Source of the DNA: Candidatus Bathycorpusculum hydrogenotrophicum
GTDB taxonomy: Archaea > Thermoproteota > Bathyarchaeia > Bathyarchaeales > Bathycorpusculaceae
Assembly: GCA_009783705.1 (NCBI GenBank)
Contig: WRCX01000008.1
Span: forward strand, 1-50,969
Length of the DNA: 50,969 nucleotides
Direction of reading: 5' to 3'
Shown in pieces: positions 44,869 to 50,969 of this stretch; position 1 is the stretch's first letter; every line of letters starts with the position of its first letter. Both the position numbers and the translations under genes were made by a program. The notes below the pieces were generated by a model that did not search any database, was not told the DNA's origin, and saw only the letters and a program-made list of their open reading frames with translations.

Positions 44869-45033
44869 TTGTCTGAGAGAAAAAGAGGAAAAATGACCGT
44901 TGAAGAAGCAGGCCGCCTCGGAGGAGAAAAAACCGCAGAAACCCACGGCCCCGAATTCTACAGCGAAATCGGCCATAAAGGCGGTCAAAAAGTAAAAAGA
45001 CTCATCGAAGAAGGCAAAGAACTTGAAAAATAA
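44869..45033 (+). CDS. KGG-motif stress-type protein 5
   Basis: 54 residues starting MSERKRGKMTVEEAG at a TTG seven bases after GGAGG (an in-frame ATG three bases earlier is the other option). It contains EAGRLGGEKTAETHG and SEIGHKGGQKVKRLIEEGK and stops 62 bases before the next candidate start. It is the shortest copy, with two KGG-type motifs. Confidence 0.78.
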   Translation: MSERKRGKMTVEEAGRLGGEKTAETHGPEFYSEIGHKGGQKVKRLIEEGKELEK

Positions 45034-45095
45034 CGATGGTGAGTCAACGCCTTTTTTATTTTTTAACCAGGATGCTTGGAGGTGGAACCACACGA

Positions 45096-45373
45096 GTGAA
45101 CAAACAACAACGACCCATCGTAGAAGAATTGGGCAAGGACAAGGCTCAAAAAAGCAACAGATAGATAGAAGTGAAAAGGCAGGCCATGTCAGTCCAGCCA
45201 TTCTTGTAAAGTATCTCAAGGGTATGAACTATCCTGCGAGTAAAGAGAACATGGTGGATAGTGCCCAAAGCAAAACCGCACCCCAAGATGTCATGGATTT
45301 GATTGCTAAACTTCCCAATAAAACCTACAAGTCACCCATTGACGTAACAAAAGAGATAGGGAAAATAGAATAG
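45096..45373 (+). CDS. DUF2795 small protein, frameshifted
   Basis: The conserved part reads SPAILVKYLKGMNYPASKEN, then APQDVMDLIAKLPNKTYKSP, a DUF2795 domain found next to stress genes in bacteria. The N-terminal frame begins at GTG 45096 with MNKQQRPIVEELGKDKAQKS and hits a stop. Adding one A to the A6 run at 45148-45153 joins it to the DUF2795 frame as KAQKKQQIDRSEKAG. Without that, the domain would start from an unsupported upstream codon. GGAGG occurs at 45078-45082, a rather long 13 bases before the GTG. Total about 92 residues. Function unknown; it follows the KGG array. Confidence 0.6.
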
Positions 45374-45440
45374 GCTAATCCAAAAATTTAACGATTGATA
45401 TTTTAATAAAAATTATTTTAATAAAAATGAGGTTTGGTTT

Positions 45441-45935
45441 ATGGTTGAGGATAAGAAAAATAGCAATAGTTTAGTGGATTTTCTTAAAAAACAAGTAACA
45501 GTTGAGAATGAGATTGTGGATTCTTTGGAGAGCGCACTTGTGGGTATGAAAAATCCCGCTGTCAAGGGTGTGCTAAGGGGTGTTTCGTTGGATTCTGTGA
45601 AACATGCCGATCTCTATACCTCAGCACTCACCTTGCTGAGCAGTACCTCGACAGCCTTAGCTCAGGATGATCTTGATAAACAGCGGGCGTTGGTGGAGAA
45701 ACATATTGCGATAGAGGCGGAGCTTATAAAAGTCCTTAAAGAAAAAATTCCCGAAATAGATAACGCTAAAGTCATTTTTTTGCTAAACGCCATACTCGAG
45801 GATGAGTGCCGTCATCATGCGATGTTGAAGAGAGTGTTAGATATAATTGTGCAGGGTGAAACTATAACTGAGGATGACTGGTGGAAGCTACTCTGGGAAG
45901 GCGCACCCTTTCACGGCTCACCAGGCGGCGGATAA
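45441..45935 (+). CDS. Ferritin-like (rubrerythrin-type) four-helix protein
   Basis: A 164-residue helical protein with likely diiron ligands: VENEIV (Glu22/24), VKHADLY (His55), IEAEL (Glu92/94), and LEDECRHHAMLK (Glu120 and His125/126). The EDECRHH motif is an ExxxxHH variant of the ExxH seen in ferritin-like families such as DUF2202. The C-terminus ends WWKLLWEGAPFHGSPGGG. ATG start, standing after the KGG/DUF2795 genes in the same direction. Probably iron-dependent peroxide or superoxide defence; not proven. Confidence 0.65.
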   Translation: MVEDKKNSNSLVDFLKKQVTVENEIVDSLESALVGMKNPAVKGVLRGVSLDSVKHADLYTSALTLLSSTSTALAQDDLDKQRALVEKHIAIEAELIKVLKEKIPEIDNAKVIFLLNAILEDECRHHAMLKRVLDIIVQGETITEDDWWKLLWEGAPFHGSPGGG

Positions 45936-46052
45936 ACCAAACTGAGTTGTTGCTTTGGAGAACCACTGGAAACCACATCAGAGTAGCAAATACAGAAAAC
46001 ACAAGAAAACAACAAAAAGACGCTAAAATAAAAACAAAAAAGAAAAGATAAG

Positions 46053-47222
46053 TTAGACTTTGGTTGCCTCAAGATCTTTATTGAGGCTGTCTGCCTTATC
46101 GGTTTTTTCCCAAGGGAGTTCATCGCGTCCAAAGTGACCGAACGAGGCAGTTTGCCTATAGATGGGTCGCAATAAGTTGAGTTGGTCGATGATTGCTTTG
46201 GGGCGCATATCGAAGTGTTTTTTGACCAGCTCAAGAATTTGCTCATCAGCTAATTTGCCGGTTTCATAGGTGTTAACCAGCACCGATATGGGTTGGGCGA
46301 CGCCGATGGCATAGCTGATTTGAACTTCACATTGATCTGCTAAGCCGGAGGCAACGACGTTTTTTGCGATGTAACGTGCCATATAGCAACCGCTACGATC
46401 GACCTTGGAGGGATCTTTACCGCTAAAACAACCACCACCGTGGCTACCCACACCACCATAGGTATCAACAATAATTTTTCTACCGGTTAAGCCTGAATCG
46501 GCAAGGGTTCCACCGATAACAAAACGACCGGTACCGTTGATAACATATTTAATATCAGCAGGGATTAGCTCGCTTGGAATAACATGTTTTATGACTTGTT
46601 CAATGATTTGTTTTTTAAGAACCGCATCCTCGATGGAGCCATTGTTTTGAGCCGCTATAACAACGGTTTTGACGCATTTGGGTTTGCCACCCTCATACTC
46701 AACAGTCACCTGAGATTTACAGTCTGGACGCAAATAGGGCATAGTGCCGTCTTTTCGCACCTCAGCCAATCGCTTCACAAGTTTGTGAGCCAACATGATG
46801 GGCAGTGGCATGAGTTCTTTGGTTTCATTGCTAGCATACCCAAAAACCATACCCTGATCACCCGCACCCTGCTCATGACCATTAAACTCGTTAACACCCA
46901 TAGCAATATCAGGACTCTGAGCGGTCAAGGATACCAAAATACCACAAGTCTCCCAATCCAAACCGTCCTTAGCATTATCAAAGCCGATGTCTTTTAGGGT
47001 TCCGCGGACAATCTTTGGAATATCCACAGAAACAGGCGTAGTAATTTGGCCGGTAATTATAACTGTGCCCTGCATAACAATAGTCTCACAGTCAACACGA
47101 GCCTTGGGGTCTTGGGTGAAAATAGCATCTAGAACACTGTCAGAAATTTGATCCGCAACCTTATCAGGATGACCTTCACCGACAGATTCAGATGTAAACA
47201 AGTATTTTCCGTTTCGCTTCAT
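46053..47222 (-). CDS. metK: S-adenosylmethionine synthetase, bacterial type
   Basis: Makes SAM from Met and [22 protein letters not shown] at residues 9-27 is the bacterial/eukaryal MetK signature, and [17 protein letters not shown] near residue 255 is the P-loop-like and substrate motif (archaeal MetK is a different, unrelated-looking family). [17 protein letters not shown] is the conserved C-terminal end. Length 389 fits. The presence of the bacterial form in an archaeon suggests old transfer. It supplies the SAM used by the radical SAM enzymes in this window. Confidence 0.95.
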   Translation of the reverse strand: MKRNGKYLFTSESVGEGHPDKVADQISDSVLDAIFTQDPKARVDCETIVMQGTVIITGQITTPVSVDIPKIVRGTLKDIGFDNAKDGLDWETCGILVSLTAQSPDIAMGVNEFNGHEQGAGDQGMVFGYASNETKELMPLPIMLAHKLVKRLAEVRKDGTMPYLRPDCKSQVTVEYEGGKPKCVKTVVIAAQNNGSIEDAVLKKQIIEQVIKHVIPSELIPADIKYVINGTGRFVIGGTLADSGLTGRKIIVDTYGGVGSHGGGCFSGKDPSKVDRSGCYMARYIAKNVVASGLADQCEVQISYAIGVAQPISVLVNTYETGKLADEQILELVKKHFDMRPKAIIDQLNLLRPIYRQTASFGHFGRDELPWEKTDKADSLNKDLEATKV

Positions 47223-47537
47223 GGGGTTCTCTTCCGTTAAGCAACTTGACGTACACTACCCCTCAATTTTCTTATATTCCTTTCTGCTAAAAAAAATCCA
47301 TTTGAAATGATCAACACAACACAACCACAACCAGCACAAACAAACAACCCCAAACACACAACACTGGTGGTGAATTTAACCAATAGAACTTCACACAAAA
47401 AGTTCTACATCATCATCAACACTAAAAATGCTAAGCAACAGGCTATTGGTGGGTTGTAATCAAGCCACAAAAAGGAATACGCTGTGAACAGATAAATTAT
47501 AAGTAGTTAGCTGTGTTAAGTATGTAGAGGTAGAAAT
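47223..47537. other. Intergenic region with TATA-like box
   Basis: 315 bases between divergent metK and the DUF4443 regulator. AAATTATAAG at about 47494-47503 lies about 35-45 bases before the regulator's ATG and is a plausible TATA box. GAGGT shortly before the ATG is the ribosome binding site. Nothing else is recognised. Confidence 0.45.
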
Positions 47538-48164
47538 ATGGCGGCGTCTTTGAAGAAATTTATGCAACAAATTGCAGATAGAAAAGCGCCTGGACCCTTC
47601 ACATCGTTTACTATATTTCATCTATACTACACACTTGAACTGTTAGCTAAGAGACCATTGGGTAGAAATAAATTAGCAGAAAAGCTTCAGGTCGGCGATG
47701 GGGCAGTTCGCACCATAATTAGCCGGCTCAAAGATGCCGAACTGATTGAGACCTCCAAAGGAGGCGCCAACTTGACCGATAAGGGCAGAGAAATCTGGCA
47801 ACAGTTCGAAGCCGCGTTTCCCAAACAAGCAACCATCCCCCAATCAGATTTAACCCCCTCAGAATTTAATCATGCCTATTTATTGAGAGGCCGAGCAGAA
47901 AAAGTCGGCTCAGGCATCAACCAACGGGATGCCGCCATCATTGCAGGCGCACGCCAAGCACTGGTTATAGTATACAGAGACGGCAAGCTTGGGATTGAGT
48001 CGGTGAGTGATAATATAGAAAAACAGTTTCCAAATGCTGCCAGCCATCTGCTTGAAGAACTAAAGCCCCAAGACAACGATGTAATTGTTGTAGCAGGTGC
48101 CGAGTCAGAACTAAAAGCTAAGCGGGGCGCATTTGCCGCCACATGGTCACTAATCAATGGCTAA
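47538..48164 (+). CDS. Winged-helix regulator with DUF4443 domain
   Basis: 208 residues. Residues ~22-95 form a winged helix (FHLYYTLELLAKRPLGRNKL then KLQVGDGAVRTIISRLKDAEL). The C-terminal half (RAEKVGSGINQRDAAIIAGA, QALVIVYRDGKLGIES and DVIVVAGAESELKAKRGAF) matches DUF4443, an archaeal ligand-binding-like domain of unknown ligand. It ends four bases into the convergent GPN GTPase gene. It is divergent from metK, so a link to SAM or methionine supply is possible. Confidence 0.8.
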   Translation: MAASLKKFMQQIADRKAPGPFTSFTIFHLYYTLELLAKRPLGRNKLAEKLQVGDGAVRTIISRLKDAELIETSKGGANLTDKGREIWQQFEAAFPKQATIPQSDLTPSEFNHAYLLRGRAEKVGSGINQRDAAIIAGARQALVIVYRDGKLGIESVSDNIEKQFPNAASHLLEELKPQDNDVIVVAGAESELKAKRGAFAATWSLING

Positions 48165-48922
48165 GTAGTGTATTTTTCACCATCATTTAAGATACGTTCC
48201 AATACGGTGTTGATGTTAACCATACCCTCATTGGTCCTCGAGGAAACGGGTGATAGAAGGAATTTTAGGCCCAGTTTGTTGATAGCCTGCATCATGTTGC
48301 GGCTAAAGAGGCGTTTGGTACCATCGAGCTTTGCCTCAATAGCATCTTCGAGCGCCATGGGATTAGCTGACCAAGACGCAACCGCCTGCACAGCCTTTGG
48401 TGGAACCAAATCGGCTTTAGAGAGCACATGCAACTGCGGCTGAAAGAAACGATTATACACTGCAGCAGAGAGAAACATGTTAGAGACATAGTTGAGAGGA
48501 TTAACACTAAAAACAGCATCAAACAGATAAACAAGCGCCTTAGGTTCTTTAGTTAATTCGTTAACGATGTAGGGTCCGCTTGCACGAAAAGCAAAAAGCT
48601 CCATCTGCCCAGGCGTATCCACCAAGACAATATCCGCATGAGCCTCCTCAATATCACGCGTCAAATTGTCAATCTCATCAGCAATCAAATCCGCCGCCAT
48701 AATAAGAGCTCCATTGGGCCCCAGACCATATTTTTCCATCAAATCGCCAACATCCACATAATTACGGACATCAACATCAGGCTGATAAGGCAATTTAAGT
48801 GCCCCCGGATCAAGATTAACAACAGCAACATCCTGTTTACTCAGCTTCAACCACTCAGCAAAAGCAGCTGTAAAAAGAGACTTACCAGAACCCGCAGTCC
48901 CAATAATAAACGCTAAAGGCAT
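48161..48922 (-). CDS. GPN-loop GTPase
   Basis: Dimeric GTPase of the GPN family, with archaeal/eukaryal homologues needed for RNA polymerase assembly. The G1 motif GTAGSGKS is at residues 8-15, the GPN insertion GLGPNGALI at 67-74, G3 VDTPGQME and G4 LSKADLV. The start at ATG 48922 has GGAG eight bases upstream and gives MPLAFIIG, the usual N-terminus. A longer frame to 49027 encodes an unrelated leader and is rejected. The 3' end overlaps the DUF4443 gene by four bases. Confidence 0.88.
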   Translation of the reverse strand: MPLAFIIGTAGSGKSLFTAAFAEWLKLSKQDVAVVNLDPGALKLPYQPDVDVRNYVDVGDLMEKYGLGPNGALIMAADLIADEIDNLTRDIEEAHADIVLVDTPGQMELFAFRASGPYIVNELTKEPKALVYLFDAVFSVNPLNYVSNMFLSAAVYNRFFQPQLHVLSKADLVPPKAVQAVASWSANPMALEDAIEAKLDGTKRLFSRNMMQAINKLGLKFLLSPVSSRTNEGMVNINTVLERILNDGEKYTT

Positions 48923-49027
48923 AAACATAACTCCTATACGATGACACCGGGTTCGGGTAAAGAAGGTTTCTATACTAGTATTAGGCAAACTTGAAACCAA
49001 TACAGGTTTTCCGATGAAATCAAACAC

Positions 49028-49344
49028 CCAATTCGGGCCAAATTTTCATAACATCTATGCACAGCACAACAGATCACTCCATTTTTTAATCAACATTTCT
49101 TCTGTATACACTAAGTATAGCACAGACATAAACAAGATCAGCAGAAGGATACCAGCCAGACCAACTGGACCACTTTACAATTTATTGAGGTGATAGGTGC
49201 ATCAAATTCTGTAATGTCAGAAGTATCTAACCAATAACGTTGTTCTTTACAGGAATCTGTACGGCCATATGTAAATAATCTAGCAACGGTTGCTGGAGCG
49301 GTGCTACAAAACAACCAACAACAAATGCAAACATCAAGGTAGTG
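49028..49344. other. Intergenic region upstream of the GPN GTPase gene
   Basis: 317 bases with no supported gene. It carries the promoter side of the GPN gene. A GAGGTGATAGGTG near 49187 resembles a ribosome binding site plus start but the frame closes after five codons. Confidence 0.35.
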
Positions 49345-49423
49345 TGGTGCGGTCGCCGGGATTTGAACCCGGGATCATTAGCTTGGAAGGCTAAAGTCCT
49401 AAACCAGACTAGACGACGGCCGC
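49345..49423 (-). tRNA. tRNA-Gly (anticodon TCC)
   Basis: Minus strand cloverleaf: acceptor GCGGCCG with CGACCGC, which pairs except for a C5-A68 mismatch. The D stem is GTCT/GGAC, anticodon stem TTAGC/GCTAA encloses CTTCCAA with anticodon TCC, and the T arm is CCGGG-TTCAAAT-CCCGG. CCA is encoded. The mismatch is the only irregularity. Confidence 0.92.
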
Positions 49424-49671
49424 GCAGGATAGTCCATATCCCAAGCGAAATTTAAGGTTATCTAATTAAAAATCTTCCTGTTCGATCAAATAAGGGAAAT
49501 TATACTTTACATGTATCGTAATGTAGCGGCAAAGAGGAGGTAGTTAGCATAGAGGAGATGCTTAATTTGATCAACGAGGATGTCAAAAATGATTGAACAG
49601 TTATACAGGATTTTGGATGATTTATGTTTAGGCGTTTCACAAGGAATCATCATAACAAGCGGACATAAATT
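49424..49671. other. Intergenic region between tRNA-Gly and the surface protein gene
   Basis: Part of a stretch of about 300 bases without a gene. A 55-codon frame starting ATGATTGAACAG near 49589 lacks a ribosome binding site and overlaps the minus-strand gene end, so I do not call it. Confidence 0.35.
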
Positions 49672-49706
49672 AAATAAAAAAGGAGAAAGATCCCCGTGTA
49701 GGGGAT
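49672..49706 (-). terminator. Hairpin and T-tract terminator of the surface protein gene
   Basis: On the minus strand, ATCCCC-TACAC-GGGGAT forms a 6-base stem (49690-49706), followed by CTTTCTCCTTTTTTA. It lies 25 bases past the stop of the surface-protein gene. Confidence 0.55.
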
Positions 49707-49730
49707 TGTTGAGGGATTGCAATTGGGTTT

Positions 49731-50969
49731 TTAATTCGGCGATTTTTTGCTTTTGAATATGAGTGCTATGGGGATGATTTCTACCACGAAGATTATTGCG
49801 TTTACGATTGTCCAATTGTCCGTCATTACCATACTGCCCTGCAGATTCTGTGTGAGAAGAAACACTACAATTCCTGCAACACTCAAAGCAAGCATTACAA
49901 CTAACCACACGGTGCTGTGCGAATTACCATGGCCTGCAACATTTTGCTTGGTTTTGCTGTTTTCTGATTTTTGTTTTAACAGCACACCAATAACAGCTAT
50001 AAGTAGCAATATAATACCAGCAATGCTCAATGCTAGATTTACAAATGCCCACATCACCAAAGGTTCTTCGATATCCACAGGTAGAGAGGAATTTTTAGTA
50101 TCGCTGTATTCTACGTCATCGTTTGGCATATCGGTGTTGGAAGATGATCTGCTAGACGAAGAGGAACTTGAAGATGATCTGCTAGACGAAGAGGAACTTG
50201 AGGAGCCATTGGTTTGGGTTATTTGGGTATATTGTGCTGTAACGACGAGATTTGATGTTACATTGATGAAACTTGTATCCCAGCCAGTGAAGCTGTAGCC
50301 TGCCCGGGGGGGGTTGGGTGGGGCAGTTGCATTATTGCCATATAGAACTTTCTCGGACTTTAGAAGGTAGCCATTCCAGTCTTTGAATTCTACTATCAGT
50401 TCTTCTTGTTCCCATTGTGCTGTGTATGTTACTGAGCAAGATACGGTTGTGTTTATCACTGGATCCCATCCGATAAAGGTCCAGCCGGAGATGTGATTTG
50501 TGTAGGGGTCTTCTTTGAAATCAGGTGTAGCGTCGCCATAGAGCAGATGTTTGTAGGTATTGTTTTCAGCATCCCAGGTACCAAAGTCGCCGGGTGCATA
50601 GATTACAGTGTAGCAATCCAGTTTTGGAATAGGGCGGATTTGGATATGGGAAGAGTCATTGAGACATATTTGGGTCTCTTCGCCTTCTTCTTCGCAGGTG
50701 GGTTCTTTGGTTACAGTCCACTCACTCCAGTTGTGACCCAGAGGGGAAATATAACTTGTGATGGTTCTATCACAACGGCTACATTTGAGGCGATCATACC
50801 CATAATCTTCGCAAGTAGGGTCTTTGTGTCCGATCAAAATAGAGAAATCATGACCAAGAGCCGCTAGAACCTCAACATCTTCATAATCACAACGACTGCA
50901 AGTAGTAGTAACCGAACCAGCAACCAAACAAGTAGCATCCACAGTAACAGAAGAAAGATCATGACCAAG
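49731..50969 (-). CDS. Surface protein with Cys-rich repeats, InlB-like repeats and serine-rich linker (5' end outside window)
   Basis: Partial at its 5' end; the frame is open to 50969 with LGHDLSSVTVDATCLVAGSV, so the start is outside the window. Three ~38-residue repeats follow the pattern CxxC/DATC...LGHD (for instance CSRCDYED...ALGHDFS), as in firmicute surface proteins. Two InlB/Flg_new-type repeats follow (GWTFIGWDPVIN...YTAQW and GYSFTGWDTSFIN...VTAQY). Then comes a Ser/Arg-rich linker encoded by a 30-base tandem repeat and three transmembrane helices near the C-terminus. The three-helix end is unusual for InlB-type proteins. Likely adhesion. Confidence 0.7.
   Translation of the reverse strand, partial: LGHDLSSVTVDATCLVAGSVTTTCSRCDYEDVEVLAALGHDFSILIGHKDPTCEDYGYDRLKCSRCDRTITSYISPLGHNWSEWTVTKEPTCEEEGEETQICLNDSSHIQIRPIPKLDCYTVIYAPGDFGTWDAENNTYKHLLYGDATPDFKEDPYTNHISGWTFIGWDPVINTTVSCSVTYTAQWEQEELIVEFKDWNGYLLKSEKVLYGNNATAPPNPPRAGYSFTGWDTSFINVTSNLVVTAQYTQITQTNGSSSSSSSSRSSSSSSSSSRSSSNTDMPNDDVEYSDTKNSSLPVDIEEPLVMWAFVNLALSIAGIILLLIAVIGVLLKQKSENSKTKQNVAGHGNSHSTVWLVVMLALSVAGIVVFLLTQNLQGSMVMTDNWTIVNAIIFVVEIIPIALIFKSKKSPN
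50140..50199. repeat. Tandem 30-bp repeat encoding the serine-rich linker
   Basis: Bases 50140-50169 and 50170-50199 are identical 30-base copies (plus-strand core GATGATCTGCTAGACGAAGA). Read on the minus strand they encode ten-residue Ser/Arg blocks. Such a repeat can change copy number by slippage without breaking the frame. Confidence 0.85.

Noticed and set aside
48923-49027. N-terminal extension of the GPN GTPase
   Set aside because: The extra 35 residues are unlike the family and the inner ATG has a proper ribosome binding site.
49589-49756. A 55-codon plus-strand frame starting ATGATTGAACAG
   Set aside because: No ribosome binding site, includes the hairpin terminator, and overlaps the minus-strand gene end.
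1-50969. CRISPR array, insertion sequence or prophage
   Set aside because: No regularly spaced direct repeats, transposase, integrase or phage structural motifs were found; the only tandem repeat is the coding serine-linker repeat.

Overview
The window is chromosomal DNA from an archaeon. Evidence for Archaea includes Alba, ribosomal protein L40e, a Hel308-type helicase, an archaeal-type AspRS next to a zinc-finger/KH RNA-binding protein, a GPN-loop GTPase, DUF4443 and DUF2095-like proteins, an MtrH-family methyltransferase with a corrinoid protein, and TATA-like elements upstream of genes. TTG and GTG starts with AGGAGG-type ribosome binding sites are frequent. The mix of MtrH/corrinoid genes, many single-pass surface proteins and a bacterial-type MetK suggests a Bathyarchaeia-like lineage (Thermoproteota). 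That placement is inference. I see no phage, insertion sequence or CRISPR array.

Layout. 0-5.3 kb: a truncated glycosyltransferase, hel308 and two anchored surface proteins. 5.6-10.3 kb: an asparagine synthetase, aspS, KH protein, Alba, an Lrp-like regulator and L40e. 10.6-16.6 kb: a secreted transglutaminase-like protein, a CinA-domain protein, a zinc ribbon, an HtpX protease carrying an EF-hand, and an asparagine-synthase-like ATPase divergent from a nitrilase-family hydrolase. 16.7-22.1 kb: two paralogous TIM-barrel-like proteins with a C-x-C-P-R-C motif, a ferredoxin, CbiZ and a thioester-domain adhesin candidate. 22.5-26.2 kb: two close B12-binding radical SAM paralogues flanking a glycosyltransferase remnant and a small protein with a Cys-rich tail. 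26.2-32.7 kb: a DUF1616 membrane protein, mtrH plus corrinoid protein, and two very large GT-C-like membrane proteins. 32.8-37.8 kb: tRNA-Arg, an RHH-wHTH regulator, a DUF2090 aldolase-like gene coupled to glpX, a regulator with a polyhistidine tail and a glycogen-synthase-like glycosyltransferase. 38-43.4 kb: a large beta-propeller surface protein, small conserved proteins and a third radical SAM enzyme. 43.5-46 kb: an apparent stress island of five tandem KGG-motif genes, a DUF2795 gene and a ferritin-like gene. 46-51 kb: bacterial-type metK, a DUF4443 regulator, a GPN GTPase, tRNA-Gly and a surface protein that runs off the window end.

Links between genes. Corrinoid chemistry recurs: CbiZ salvage, MtrH with its corrinoid carrier, and three B12-binding radical SAM enzymes, with MetK supplying SAM. 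GlpX, the DUF2090 protein and the glycogen-synthase-like enzyme point to gluconeogenic or storage-sugar flux. About ten genes encode exported proteins.

An important caution: five genes are interrupted by what looks like a one-base deletion in a short homopolymer (near 4899, 23873, 24376, 28775 and 45150). In each case restoring one base rejoins a sensible reading frame. This pattern fits sequencing or assembly error better than five separate pseudogenes.
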